From contig JAYQTA010000003.1 in assembly GCA_038147155.1 (NCBI GenBank), positions 236,929 through 300,928 on the forward strand: a stretch of DNA of 64,000 bases, given 5' to 3'. The notes under the pieces were generated by a model. It saw only the letters and a list, made by a program, of their open reading frames with translations, was not told the DNA's origin and did not search any database. The number at the start of each line of letters is the position of its first letter. Position 1 is the first letter of the stretch. The DNA comes from Australimonas brisbanensis (lineage in GTDB: Bacteria; Chloroflexota; Dehalococcoidia; Lucifugimonadales; Australimonadaceae). Positions 23,556-32,579 of the stretch are shown piece after piece. Both the position numbers and the translations under genes were made by a program.

Positions 23556-26500
23556 CTACCCCCAGTCCTTGCTCCGTAGCCCCAACTGCTCCTGCCCCCG
23601 CACCGCGCTGGCGGCGCTGACCACCACGTTCATCGTGCCCTCGCGCCGCGACACGACCCCCTCCACCACCAGCACCGGCTCGCGCAGCGCGTGGCGCAGG
23701 CGCGCGTACTCAGCGGGCCAGACCACCAGCGGGGTGTGCCCGCACTCGTCCTCCAGCGTGATGAACACGGCCTTGCCCGCCGGGCACTGGCGGCGCACCA
23801 CCAGCCCCGCCACCCGCACGCGCGAGCCATCGGGCGCGCCGTCCACCTGCTCGCTGGTCAGCGTGCCTGCCGGGAGGGTGGGGCGCAGGTGCGCCAGCAG
23901 GTGCCCCTCCGGGTGCACGCCCAGGGAGCGGTACTCACCTTCGGCGGCCTCCAGCGCCGTTTGCCCCGGCAATGCGGCCATGTCCTGTGCCACCGGTAGC
24001 CCCAGGGGGCGCTGTGCGCCCACCGGCGTATAGCGCAGGCCCACCTCCCAGCGCACGCGCCGGCGCTCCCCGCCGCACAGCCCGTCCAGCGCGCCCGCGT
24101 CGGCCAGCTGCTCCAGCGCCTCACGCACCAGGCCCGTGCGCTCCATGAAGGAGGCCAGGCCCTCGAAGGGGCCGCCCGCCTCCCGGGCCTCCTGCACCGC
24201 ATCGGCGGCGGCCTGGCCCACGGAGCGCACGTGCGCCAATCCCAGCCGCAGGGCATCGCCCTCCGGGGTGGCCCACGCGGCGGAGCGGTTCACGTCCGGA
24301 TGCAGCACCCGCACCCCGTGCCTCCTGGCATCTTCCTTCAGCGTCTCCAGGCTGTAGAAGCCCATGGGCTGCTGGTTGAAGAGGCCCACGAAGAACTCCA
24401 GCGGCCAGTACGCCTTGAGCCAGGCTGCCTGGTAGGCGGTGACGCCGAAGGCGAAGGCGTGGGACTCGGGGAACATGTACTGGCCGTTGAACTTGAGGAA
24501 CACAACGCGGGCGGTCTGCTCGTCCAGCCCGTTGGCCACGGCCCCTTCCCGGAAGCGCTCCCACCAGGCCAGCACGCCCGCCCTGTTGTTGCGCCGCCCG
24601 AAGGCGCGCCGAAGCTGGTCGGCCTCGCGGGGGCTCATGCCCGCCACGTCCATGGCCAGTTGGTTCACCTGGTCTTGGAAGAGGATGACGCCCAGGGTGC
24701 GCTCCAATGCGCTCCGCTCCAGCGGGTGGTCGTAGTCCCACGGCTCGCCACTGCGCCTGCGGATGTAGAGGCTCACGCCGTCGTTGGCCCCCACGCCGGG
24801 GCGTACCGCCGCCACCTCGTGGGCCATGTCCACCAGGTTGGCGGGGCGGATGCGGGGGATGATCTGGCGTTGGGCCGCCGACTCCACCTGGAAGATGCCG
24901 ATGGTATCGCCCCGCCCCAGCATGCCGTACACCACCGGATCCTCGAAGTCGATGCGGGAGAGATCGCACGCGTGGCCCGTGCGCCGTTGGATGAGGCGCG
25001 TGGCCTCCTGCATCTGCGAGAGGGTGCCCAGGGCCAGGAAGTCGATCTTCACGAAGCCCGCATCGTCGATGGCGTCCTTGCCCCACTGGCAGACGTAGCG
25101 CCCCTCCATGGCCCCCGGCTGCACGGGCACCTGCTCCGAGAGGGGCGTGGAGGAGATGATCATCCCGCCGGGGTGCTGGGCCAGGGTGCGGGGGGTGCCG
25201 TCCAGCTCCGCCGCCAAGTCCACCAGCGTGCGCCAGCCCGGCGCGTCGGCCCGCCCCGCGAACTCCGGCAGCGCCTCCATCTCCGCGCGCAGGCCCGATG
25301 CCGTGGCGCGCTCCACGCGTTTGGCCAGCTTGTCCACCTCGTCGGGTGGCAGGCCCAGCGCCATGCCCAGGTCGCGTATCGCCCCCCGCGCCTGGTAGGT
25401 GGGCACCATGCCCGTGAGCGCCGCATGCTCCCACCCCCACTTCTCGTGGACGCGCAGGATCAGCCGCTCGCGTATCTCGCGGGGGAAATCCAGGTCGATG
25501 TCCGGCACCGACCCCAGTTCGCCGTCGGGCAGGAACCTATCCAGCGAGAGCTCGTAGGTGAGCGGGTCGATGTGGGAGAGGCCGATGAGGTAGCCCACCA
25601 GCATCGCCACCGACGACCCGCGCCCCCGGCCGGGCGGGGCTTCTTCGATGGGGATCTCCCGGTTCACCAGTCCCAGCTCCACCTGCACCTCGCGAGCCAG
25701 CTCGATGATGTCCCGGTAGATGAGGAAGAAGCCCGCCAGGTCATGGCGCTCGATGCGCCGCAGCTCCTCGGCCAGCCGCTCGGCCACCCGGCCCTCCACC
25801 GCTCCGTACCGGCGCACCGCCGCCTCGCGGCAGATGCGTTCGAGGTAGCGCAGGGGCGTGGAGCCATCGGGCGTAGGGTAGGTGGGGAATCGATAGGTGA
25901 GCCCGTCGGCCAGACCGAAGGCGCACCGCTCAGCCACCGCCAGCGTGTTCGCCACGGCCTCCGGCAACTCGCGGAACAGGCGCGCCATCGCCTCGGCGGA
26001 CTTGAGATGGAACTCGGCGTTGGGCCGCCGCAGCCGGTGCGATGCCTCCAGGCTCGTGCGATGGCGGATGGCCACCAGGCAGTCCTGCAGCCGATGGCGC
26101 TCCGGGACGTGGTAGTGGGCGTTGTTGGTGGCCACCAGCGGCACGCCGGTGCGCCTCGCGAGGTCGGCCAGCGCGCGGATGCGCGGGCGCTCCCCGTGCA
26201 CCAGGTTGCGCTGGGCCTCCAGGTAGACGCGCTCGCCGAACCACTCCCGGTACTCACCCAGCAGGCGCTCGGCCTCCTTCACCCGCCCGCTGGTGAGCGC
26301 GCGGGGCAGGAGGCCGGAGGGGCAGCCCGTCAGCAGCACCAGCCCCTCAGCGTGCTCCGGGAGCAGGCGCGGGTCCAGTTCCGGCTCGCGCCGGTCGGTG
26401 GTCACCCGCGCCAGGGTGAGCAGGTGGCACAGGTTGGCGTAGCCGCGCGCCGTCTCGGCCAGCAGCGTCAGGTGCCCGCCACCCGCCAGCGTCACCTCCG

Positions 26501-26696
26501 CCCCGGTGATGGGTCGCACCCCCAGCGCCTGCGCTGCCTTGGAGAAGGCCATCGCCCCCACCAGGTTGTCGTGGTCGGTGAGGGCCAGCGCGGGGTAGCC
26601 CAGGTCACGGGCGCGCAGGGTCATCTCCTCGATGCTGGATGCGCCCTCCAGGAACGAGTAATGGGAGTGGGCGTGCAGCTCGACGTACTCAACCAT
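23556..26696 (-). CDS. dnaE2: Error-prone DNA polymerase III alpha subunit
   Basis: The 1046-aa protein is a short DnaE of the DnaE2/ImuC type used in translesion synthesis. It has an N-terminal PHP domain (HAHSHYSFLEGASS), the palm catalytic region with PDIDLDFP (two catalytic Asp), the EASH-like EGALP-type finger region, helix-hairpin-helix and an OB domain near the C-terminus. ATG 26696 overlaps the stop of the DUF6504 gene, and imuB lies upstream, forming the mutasome operon. Partner ImuB probably links it to the sliding clamp. Confidence 0.95.
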   Translation of the reverse strand: MVEYVELHAHSHYSFLEGASSIEEMTLRARDLGYPALALTDHDNLVGAMAFSKAAQALGVRPITGAEVTLAGGGHLTLLAETARGYANLCHLLTLARVTTDRREPELDPRLLPEHAEGLVLLTGCPSGLLPRALTSGRVKEAERLLGEYREWFGERVYLEAQRNLVHGERPRIRALADLARRTGVPLVATNNAHYHVPERHRLQDCLVAIRHRTSLEASHRLRRPNAEFHLKSAEAMARLFRELPEAVANTLAVAERCAFGLADGLTYRFPTYPTPDGSTPLRYLERICREAAVRRYGAVEGRVAERLAEELRRIERHDLAGFFLIYRDIIELAREVQVELGLVNREIPIEEAPPGRGRGSSVAMLVGYLIGLSHIDPLTYELSLDRFLPDGELGSVPDIDLDFPREIRERLILRVHEKWGWEHAALTGMVPTYQARGAIRDLGMALGLPPDEVDKLAKRVERATASGLRAEMEALPEFAGRADAPGWRTLVDLAAELDGTPRTLAQHPGGMIISSTPLSEQVPVQPGAMEGRYVCQWGKDAIDDAGFVKIDFLALGTLSQMQEATRLIQRRTGHACDLSRIDFEDPVVYGMLGRGDTIGIFQVESAAQRQIIPRIRPANLVDMAHEVAAVRPGVGANDGVSLYIRRRSGEPWDYDHPLERSALERTLGVILFQDQVNQLAMDVAGMSPREADQLRRAFGRRNNRAGVLAWWERFREGAVANGLDEQTARVVFLKFNGQYMFPESHAFAFGVTAYQAAWLKAYWPLEFFVGLFNQQPMGFYSLETLKEDARRHGVRVLHPDVNRSAAWATPEGDALRLGLAHVRSVGQAAADAVQEAREAGGPFEGLASFMERTGLVREALEQLADAGALDGLCGGERRRVRWEVGLRYTPVGAQRPLGLPVAQDMAALPGQTALEAAEGEYRSLGVHPEGHLLAHLRPTLPAGTLTSEQVDGAPDGSRVRVAGLVVRRQCPAGKAVFITLEDECGHTPLVVWPAEYARLRHALREPVLVVEGVVSRREGTMNVVVSAASAVRGQEQLGLRSKDWG

Positions 26697-26916
26697 AGCG
26701 CTGCTCGAACCATTCGCCCGCGCCGTCCCGGTAGAGGGTGACGCGCCGCCCGTCGGCCAGGAGCACGCCCAGGTAGGTGCGCGAGAGGGGCGTCGCGCGC
26801 CACCACTCGTCCTCCACCCGCCAGGCGTCCTCCACCGCCGCCACCACCTGCCAGCGCCCGTTCAGGTGCACCCGCAGCGGGCGGCCCGCCGCCGTTGCCT
26901 GCACCTTGAGGGGCAC
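26689..26916 (-). CDS. DUF6504-like small protein between imuB and dnaE2
   Basis: This 75-aa protein (from GTG 26916; an ATG at 26976 would overlap imuB by 52 nt) has the pattern LRVHLNGRWQVV, VEDEWW, YLGVLLADGRRVTLYRD, matching a small family found next to ImuB and DnaE2. It is probably a beta-rich accessory factor of the mutasome; function is not known. Its TGA overlaps the dnaE2 start. Confidence 0.75.
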   Translation of the reverse strand: MPLKVQATAAGRPLRVHLNGRWQVVAAVEDAWRVEDEWWRATPLSRTYLGVLLADGRRVTLYRDGAGEWFEQRYG

Positions 26917-26924
26917 CGGCGCGT

Positions 26925-28106
26925 TCAGGGGGCGAAGGGCACCAGGGCCGTGCGTCGCTCCGGCACCCTCGACCAAGGCTCCACCTCCCTGATGTGATAG
27001 ACCGGCGGCTCCACGCGCAGGCGCGCCCGCAGCTGGCGCAGCGCCTCCCGCAGGTCGTCGTGGCGGCGCACTTCGGCGAAGAGGCTCGCCTGCCGCCCCG
27101 CCTCACCCGCCAGCGCGCGCAGCGTCAGGCGCAGCTCCTCCAGCGGCCCCGGTGGTGGGCCGCCCTCCAGGCTGGCGCGCACCAGTACCAACCCCCGCTC
27201 GGCGGAGGCCACCGGCTCCCGGAACGTCAACTCCCGCCGCCATACCGGCCCGTCCAGCACGCGCCCCTCCAGCAGGCACGAGCGTGCCGTGCGCCCGCGC
27301 ATGCGAGGCTGGGCGAACAGGCGCCCCAGCAGGGCTTCCACCCCCGTGCCGATGGACTCCAGTGTGAGGGTGGGCGCGGCGAACTCCAGCGCAGCAGAGG
27401 CCGCTTCCTCGGTGCGCCGGGGCACGAAGGGGCGCGGGTCTATCCCCGACGCCAGCTCCCACGCGAGCCGCCCCTCGCGGCCCAGCTGAGCCTGGAGCGG
27501 CCCCACGCCCACTCCCGCCACCGCGCCCAGTGTGGCGAGGCCGAAGCCACGCAGGCGCTCGCGCACCCTCCACGCCAGCGGCAGCGTGTCCACGGGCAGA
27601 GGGGCGAGGAACAGGGCCGGGTCGGCGGGCGCGGCGTGGTGCCCGCGCCAGGGGGCCATGCCCGCCGCCACCGTGGCCATGAACTTGGCGGGCCCCGTGC
27701 CCAGGTGGCCCGCCAGCGGGGCGGGCACCGCCGCCAGCACCGCGTCCACCAGGGGGCGCAGACCGCCGTGGAGCGAGGCCAGGTTGTCCAGGCGCACGAA
27801 GGCCGTGCCCAGGCCCGCGTCCTCCACGTCGGCGGCCAGGCGCTCCAGCGCGCCCAGCACGCCCTCCCACGCGACGGCGTAGGCGGCGGGGTCGGGCTCC
27901 ACCGGCACCGCCTCCCTGCACCGGGCCATCGCCTCCTCCAGCGGCATGCCCGCCGCCACCCCACGGGCGTGGGGCGAAGCGTCCAGCACCACGCGGCGCG
28001 CGCCCTGGGCAGCGGCCAGCACCACCGGCCGGCCTCTCAGGCCGGGGTGGCGGGCCAGCTCCACCTGCACGGGCAGGTGATCTACGAGGAGACACCCAAG
28101 ATGCAT
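26925..28106 (-). CDS. imuB: ImuB-type inactive Y-family polymerase
   Basis: This 393-aa protein has the Y-family fold but degenerate catalytic motifs: LLVDHLPVQVE replaces the usual D-x-D-x-F motif and VRLDNLASLHGG has Asp-Asn instead of Asp-Glu. This is the hallmark of ImuB, which recruits DnaE2 and the clamp without itself polymerising. ATG 28106 follows GAGG by 6 nt; a GTG two codons earlier is less well placed. It heads the imuB-DUF6504-dnaE2 operon. No imuA is adjacent. Confidence 0.88.
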   Translation of the reverse strand: MHLGCLLVDHLPVQVELARHPGLRGRPVVLAAAQGARRVVLDASPHARGVAAGMPLEEAMARCREAVPVEPDPAAYAVAWEGVLGALERLAADVEDAGLGTAFVRLDNLASLHGGLRPLVDAVLAAVPAPLAGHLGTGPAKFMATVAAGMAPWRGHHAAPADPALFLAPLPVDTLPLAWRVRERLRGFGLATLGAVAGVGVGPLQAQLGREGRLAWELASGIDPRPFVPRRTEEAASAALEFAAPTLTLESIGTGVEALLGRLFAQPRMRGRTARSCLLEGRVLDGPVWRRELTFREPVASAERGLVLVRASLEGGPPPGPLEELRLTLRALAGEAGRQASLFAEVRRHDDLREALRQLRARLRVEPPVYHIREVEPWSRVPERRTALVPFAP

Positions 28107-28136
28107 GCGCACCCTCGCGCCAACGGGGGTGCGGCC

Positions 28137-28165
28137 ACGGTAGGCAGGGGCGGCTATCGGCTCAA
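28137..28165 (-). promoter_or_regulatory. Promoter TTGAGC-17-TACCGT for imuB-dnaE2
   Basis: On the minus strand TTGAGC (28160-28165) and TACCGT (28137-28142) are 17 bp apart, about 30 nt before imuB. I see no palindromic LexA-type box in this gap. Confidence 0.55.
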
Positions 28166-28181
28166 GGGGCCGGTGGCAGGG

Positions 28182-28859
28182 CTAGGGGGCCGCTTCCACC
28201 AGTTCCGGCCCGGTGTTCTTCACGCTGTTGACCGCGGTGCTCACGCGGTAAGCGTCCATGAGTTCGGCGGGGTAGGGGGCCAGCAGCGGCGCAAGGCCGT
28301 GGCCATCACGGTTGGCCGGGTCGAGCCAGCGCTCGTAGGCGTCGGGCGGCACGATGACCGGCATGCGGTCGTGGATGCCCGCGCACAGCTCGTTGGGCGG
28401 GCAGGTGAGGATGGTGGTCGAGCGCGTCACCTCGCCGCTGGCCGGGTCCTCCCAGCGCTCCCACAGCCCGGCGAAGGCGAAGAGCCCCCAGCCCGCCATG
28501 CCGATGCGGTAGGGCTTTCCCCTATCGCCCTGCTGCCACTCGTAGAAGCCGTCCGCGGGGATCAGGCACCGCTGCCGCTTGTAGGCGTTGCGGAACATGC
28601 CGTTGGTGGCCGCCGTCTCCGACTTGGCGTTGATGGCCAGCGGTAGTTTCTGCCCCGGCTTGCGCCAGGACGGGATGAGCCCCCAGCGCATCAGGGCGGG
28701 GGTGTGCGGCCCATCGGCACCCACGGTCAGCACCTGCTGGGTGGGGGCGATGTTGGTACGCGGCCGGTAGGCGGTCAACTCCTCCCACGCCTCCACAGGG
28801 ATGCCGAAGAAGCGCAGCAGGTCGTCCTGCTCAACCGCGAGTGTGAACCGTCCGCACAT
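28182..28859 (-). CDS. yedK: SOS-response-associated peptidase (SRAP, YedK/HMCES family)
   Basis: The 225-aa protein crosslinks covalently to abasic sites in single-stranded DNA through Cys2. It begins MCGRF, and has NAKSET, GFYEW and GIHDRMPVIV, the conserved active-site segments. TATCCT ends 6 nt before the ATG with no Shine-Dalgarno, suggesting a leaderless start. It stands just upstream of the imuB-dnaE2 operon on the same strand, in line with the family's link to DNA damage. Confidence 0.95.
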   Translation of the reverse strand: MCGRFTLAVEQDDLLRFFGIPVEAWEELTAYRPRTNIAPTQQVLTVGADGPHTPALMRWGLIPSWRKPGQKLPLAINAKSETAATNGMFRNAYKRQRCLIPADGFYEWQQGDRGKPYRIGMAGWGLFAFAGLWERWEDPASGEVTRSTTILTCPPNELCAGIHDRMPVIVPPDAYERWLDPANRDGHGLAPLLAPYPAELMDAYRVSTAVNSVKNTGPELVEAAP

Positions 28860-28865
28860 GGGGGG

Positions 28866-28871
28866 AGGATA
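28866..28871 (-). promoter_or_regulatory. Leaderless -10 (TATCCT) before the SRAP gene
   Basis: The minus strand shows TATCCT, then six nt, then the start codon, the same geometry as for the E1 alpha and nrdJ genes. Confidence 0.45.
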
Positions 28872-28888
28872 GCGAGGGACGCGCGCCC

Positions 28889-29926
28889 CTACGCCACGCC
28901 CAGTTCGGCGCGCACCAACGCGGTGCCCGCCACCAGCGCCTGGAGCTTGCGGAAGGCGACCTCGCGGGGCAGGTACTTCATGCCGCAGTCCGGCGCGGGG
29001 ATCAACCGCTCCGGGGGCACGTACTTGAGGGCGTTGCGCAGCCGCCCCGCCACCACATCCGGCGTCTCCGGGGTGAGGTCGTTCAGGTCCAGCACGCCCA
29101 GGATGATGGTCTTCTCGCCCAGTTCGCGCAGGATGGACAGATCCAGTCCCGACTGGGCCGACTCGATGGAGATCTGCTGGACGTTGGCCTCGGCCAGTTC
29201 CGGCAGGAACGAGTAGCCGGAGGGGCGCTCGTGGACGATGTGGGCGTAGCCGAAGCACAGGTGCACGGCGGTGGTGCCCGCCGCGCCCTCCAGCGCACGG
29301 TTGAGCGCCTTCACCGCGTACACGCGCGCCTTCTCCGGTCGCGCCTGCATGTACGGCTCATCCAGCTGCACCACATCAGCGCCCGCAGCGAACAGGTCGC
29401 GCATCTCTTGGTTCACGGCGTCGGCGTAGTCCATGGCCGCGGCCTCATCGCTCGCGTAGTGGTCGTTCTGGGCCTGCTGGGTCATAGTGAAGGGGCCGGG
29501 CAGGGTGATCTTCACCTGCCGGTCGGTGTTGGTCCGCAGGAAGCGCACATCGTCCACCTCGCGAGGGGCGATGCGTCGTATCGGCCCGCTGATGCGCGGG
29601 ACGGGGTTGGGGTGCCCGGTGCGATCCAGGGCCGTGCCGGGGTTCTGCACGTCGATGCCACCCAGGGAGTTAGAGAAGCGGTTGGAGTAACTCTCCCGCC
29701 GCTGCTCTCCGTCGCTGATGATGTCCACCCCCGCGCGCTCCATGTCGCGGATGGCCAGGAGGGTGGCGTCGTCCTGCGCCTGGGCCAGCCATTCGGGCGC
29801 CACGCGCCACAGTTCGCTCGCACCCACGCGGGGTGGCAGGCGCTTGCCCAGGGCCGCCCGGTCAACCAGCCACTCCGGCTGGGGGTAGGAACCGACCACC
29901 GTCGTGGGTAGGAGCCGTGAACCCAT
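28889..29926 (-). CDS. Core-MetE-like methionine synthase (catalytic domain only)
   Basis: The 345-aa protein matches the C-terminal catalytic half of cobalamin-independent MetE. The zinc ligands are seen as HLC (His-x-Cys), ISIES (Glu) and PDCGM (Cys). The N-terminal folate-binding half is absent. Short core-MetE proteins in Dehalococcoidia are known to use methylcobalamin or corrinoid protein methyl donors. ATG 29926 follows GGAGGTG. It is downstream of the heliorhodopsin gene on the same strand (167 nt gap). Other short MetE relatives with unknown acceptors remain possible. Confidence 0.85.
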   Translation of the reverse strand: MGSRLLPTTVVGSYPQPEWLVDRAALGKRLPPRVGASELWRVAPEWLAQAQDDATLLAIRDMERAGVDIISDGEQRRESYSNRFSNSLGGIDVQNPGTALDRTGHPNPVPRISGPIRRIAPREVDDVRFLRTNTDRQVKITLPGPFTMTQQAQNDHYASDEAAAMDYADAVNQEMRDLFAAGADVVQLDEPYMQARPEKARVYAVKALNRALEGAAGTTAVHLCFGYAHIVHERPSGYSFLPELAEANVQQISIESAQSGLDLSILRELGEKTIILGVLDLNDLTPETPDVVAGRLRNALKYVPPERLIPAPDCGMKYLPREVAFRKLQALVAGTALVRAELGVA

Positions 29927-30093
29927 CAGCGCACCTCCGGCGAGAAACTTCAGTCTTCTCGCGCTCACGGGTGAACCATACACGCAGCGGGCCTGCCGCA
30001 GGAGGGGGCGAGACGGTCGCCACCGCCCGCCCCTATGGGGGATGTGGGCGGGGCGGTGGCTTGAGGAAGGCGTATCGGGACGTGCTGCGGGCC

Positions 30094-30867
30094 TCAGCCC
30101 GTGGGGGCCAGCGTTGCCCCGAACACCTGCCAGGCGAGCGCCGACTTGGCGGTGAGGCTCAGCAGGATGTAGGAGGACTCGCCGAACAGGTAGGAGCGCC
30201 ACGGCCCTACCTGCCGGTACTGGAGCACCATGTTCACCGCGAAGGCGTTGAAGAAGGCGAAGAGCGAGAAGAAGATCGCGTAGACGAATGCCGGGGGCTC
30301 CGCCGCGACGCCCGGGCTCCACAGGTATATGGCGATGGCTGCCCAGGGCGCCGCGCCCACCAGCACGCCGAAGTTGTAGGAGAGCCAGCGGGGGCGGCCC
30401 GGCGACTCGTAGTGCTCCATCAGCAGGCCGAACAGGATCATCCCCGCGTTGGCGAAGCCCAGCCCCACCAGCGCGGCCACGTCGCCGATGCCGGTGAGCA
30501 GGGCGATGAGCAGCACCATGAGCGTGGAGCTCACGGCATACTCGATCCAGCGTGCGTAGTTGCGCCCCTGCGCGAGATTCCCCGCGTACCAGCCGAACAC
30601 GCGCGGTGCCACCAGCACCGCGTGGGCGGCGGCCGAGAGTAGCAGGAAGCCCGCCACGCCCCAGGCCACCGAGGCGTCGAACAGGTGCGTCACGGTGGGC
30701 TCGCCCACGCCGGGAGGGCCGCTCATGAAGGTGGCGAACACCGGCAGGGTGAAGTCGGTCGCCAGGGCCAGCACCACCACGGCCTGGGCCAGGTGGAACG
30801 CGCCCATCACCCCGTTATAAAGGCGCAGGCGGCGCAGGGTCCGTTGTGTCAGGGCTGTGTCGGTCAT
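30094..30867 (-). CDS. Heliorhodopsin
   Basis: The 257-aa, seven-helix protein has the heliorhodopsin landmarks: RWIEY with Glu109 as probable Schiff-base counterion and the last-helix stretch SYILLSLTAKSALAWQVF with Lys241 to bind retinal (48C12 heliorhodopsin uses Glu107 and Lys241). Heliorhodopsins are inverted relative to type 1 rhodopsins, do not pump ions in most cases, and have slow photocycles suggesting signalling. ATG 30867 follows GAGGAG; an ATG at 30903 adds a basic extension. It is in the leftward gene set behind the zinc ribbon and SDR-DUF2867 genes, whose promoter faces a B12-type photoreceptor regulator. Confidence 0.95.
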   Translation of the reverse strand: MTDTALTQRTLRRLRLYNGVMGAFHLAQAVVVLALATDFTLPVFATFMSGPPGVGEPTVTHLFDASVAWGVAGFLLLSAAAHAVLVAPRVFGWYAGNLAQGRNYARWIEYAVSSTLMVLLIALLTGIGDVAALVGLGFANAGMILFGLLMEHYESPGRPRWLSYNFGVLVGAAPWAAIAIYLWSPGVAAEPPAFVYAIFFSLFAFFNAFAVNMVLQYRQVGPWRSYLFGESSYILLSLTAKSALAWQVFGATLAPTG

Positions 30868-30929
30868 CAGGGTTCTCCTCGTCCTCCGGCTCGCCGGGTT
30901 CATCTCCGTGTTCTGCGGGCCGTTCGCCT

Positions 30930-32402
30930 TCAGGCGCCAGCCCGAGCATCCTCAGCCACTGCAGCAGCATCCATTTCCTCCGCACGGCGCACCAGCGAGC
31001 GCGCCATGCCGTTGAATACGAACCGGTGCACCGGCAGGAGCGCCGCCCAATACATCACCCCCGACAGGCCCTTCGGGGCCCACCAGGTCCGCTGGCGCAG
31101 CACCGACCCGCCATCGGGGGCGGGCTGGGCCTCCAGTTCCAGCCACGCCGCGCCGGGCAGCCGCATCTGGGCGCGCAGGCGCAACAGCCTCCCTGGCTGC
31201 ACCGCTTCCACATCCCAGAAGTCGACCTGCGCTCCGGGCCGCAGGGCCGGGCGCGGCCCCCGGCGGCGGCGCAGCCCCGGCCCGCCCACCAGCCGGTCGA
31301 GCGCACCGCGCAGGCGCCAACCGAAGTCCCAGAACCACCCGTTCTCGCCCCCCACGGTGGTGATGGCCTCGAAAAGGCGCTCCGGCGGGGCCGCGCAGCG
31401 CAGTGAGCGATGCTCAGCCACCAGGCCGCGCGTGGATACCGTGTGCAGCGCGAGTTCGCCGGATGCAGGCATGGGCTCATCCGCTGCGGCCGGTTGCGGG
31501 CGCAGCCCGTCGAGGGCCACGCGCACCGCTTCCTCGTACCCCATCGGCTGCACGTCAGGGAAGAGCGCTGCGGTGGCGGCGGGCTCGCGCACCACCACCT
31601 CGTTGCGCAGCCCCTCCACGATGTGTTTGGCGAAGCCCGCGCGCAGCGGGGTGACCAGCCGCACCCAGTAGGAGGAGAGGCGCGGGGTGAGCACCGGAAC
31701 CCGCACCATGGCGCGGCGCAGTCCCCGCACCCGCGCGTAGCGCGTCATCATCTCCCCGTAGGTGAGCACCTCGCCGCCGCCCACCTCCACCACCTGATGC
31801 CCCGTGCAGGGCGACTCCAATGCGGCGATCAGGTAGGTGAGCATGTCGGTCAGGCCGATGGGCTGCACCCGCGTGTAGACCCAGCGCGGGCACACCATCA
31901 CCGGCACCCGCTCGGTGAGGTAGCGCACCATCTCGAAGGGGAGTGACCCCGCCCCCACCACCGGGCCTGCACGCAGCTCCAGCACCGGCCCGCCCACCTC
32001 GGCCAGCGCCTCGCCCGTCTCATGCCGCGAGCGCAGGTGTGGGCTGAGCGTGGGGCCGGGGGCACCCAGTGCGCTCAGGTAGACGATGCGGCCAATTCCC
32101 GCTCGCGCTGCCGACCGTGCGAAGGCGCGCGCGGCGTCCAGGTCGCGCTGGTGGAAGTCACCCTCTACCGTGCCCATGCTGTGAACCAGATAGTAGGCGG
32201 TGTCCACACCCTCCAGCGCGCTCTCGACCGCCTGCCCATCGCGCACGTCACCCTCATGCACCGCGACCTCGCCGGCCCACGGCTGGTGGGCAAGGCGAGT
32301 GGCGGAGCGGGTCAGCACGCGCACCGCGTGCCCGCGTTCAAGCAGCAGAGGTACCAGCCGCCCACCGACGTATCCGCTCGCCCCCGTGACCAGGATGCGC
32401 AT
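30930..32402 (-). CDS. NAD(P)-binding SDR fused to DUF2867
   Basis: This 490-aa protein has an N-terminal atypical SDR domain (GASGYVGGRL at residues 7-16; YYLVHSMG near 95) and a C-terminal DUF2867 domain (about 345-490; WFWDFGWRLRGALD, WWAPKGLSGVMYW). Members are reported in light- or stress-induced gene sets but the substrate is unknown. It starts 2 nt after the zinc-ribbon gene and ends 62 nt before the heliorhodopsin gene, so the three genes look like one operon. Confidence 0.9.
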   Translation of the reverse strand: MRILVTGASGYVGGRLVPLLLERGHAVRVLTRSATRLAHQPWAGEVAVHEGDVRDGQAVESALEGVDTAYYLVHSMGTVEGDFHQRDLDAARAFARSAARAGIGRIVYLSALGAPGPTLSPHLRSRHETGEALAEVGGPVLELRAGPVVGAGSLPFEMVRYLTERVPVMVCPRWVYTRVQPIGLTDMLTYLIAALESPCTGHQVVEVGGGEVLTYGEMMTRYARVRGLRRAMVRVPVLTPRLSSYWVRLVTPLRAGFAKHIVEGLRNEVVVREPAATAALFPDVQPMGYEEAVRVALDGLRPQPAAADEPMPASGELALHTVSTRGLVAEHRSLRCAAPPERLFEAITTVGGENGWFWDFGWRLRGALDRLVGGPGLRRRRGPRPALRPGAQVDFWDVEAVQPGRLLRLRAQMRLPGAAWLELEAQPAPDGGSVLRQRTWWAPKGLSGVMYWAALLPVHRFVFNGMARSLVRRAEEMDAAAVAEDARAGA

Positions 32403-32404
32403 GG

Positions 32405-32560
32405 CTAGGCCGCGTTCCGCCGGTCGGTGCGGGCAACGGGCCGCACCGGCGTGAGCTCACGGCCGCACTGGAGGCACGAGGCGACATCGCCGTCCAGATC
32501 CCGGTACACCCGCACGTCCCCGGCGCAGCGAGGGCAGGCCCGCAGCAGCACGTTGGTCAT
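32405..32560 (-). CDS. Small zinc-ribbon protein
   Basis: The 51-aa product has two Cys pairs, CPRC at residues 9-12 and CLQC at 29-32, forming a rubredoxin-like or zinc-ribbon knuckle, followed by a basic tail. It heads the leftward operon with the SDR-DUF2867 and heliorhodopsin genes. A GAGGT lies 4-8 nt before the ATG. Function is unknown; DNA, RNA or protein binding is typical for such ribbons. Confidence 0.75.
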   Translation of the reverse strand: MTNVLLRACPRCAGDVRVYRDLDGDVASCLQCGRELTPVRPVARTDRRNAA

Positions 32561-32579
32561 GTTCTACCTCAAAGGTTGA

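Noticed and set aside
24231..26741. Very long open frame on the plus strand opposite dnaE2
   Set aside because: It is an antisense shadow created by GC-rich codon bias; its translation is low-complexity His/Gln/Arg-rich, and dnaE2 on the other strand is unmistakable.
28107..28181. LexA/SOS box upstream of imuB
   Set aside because: No GAAC-N4-GTTC or CTGT-N8-ACAG type palindrome is present in the gap.
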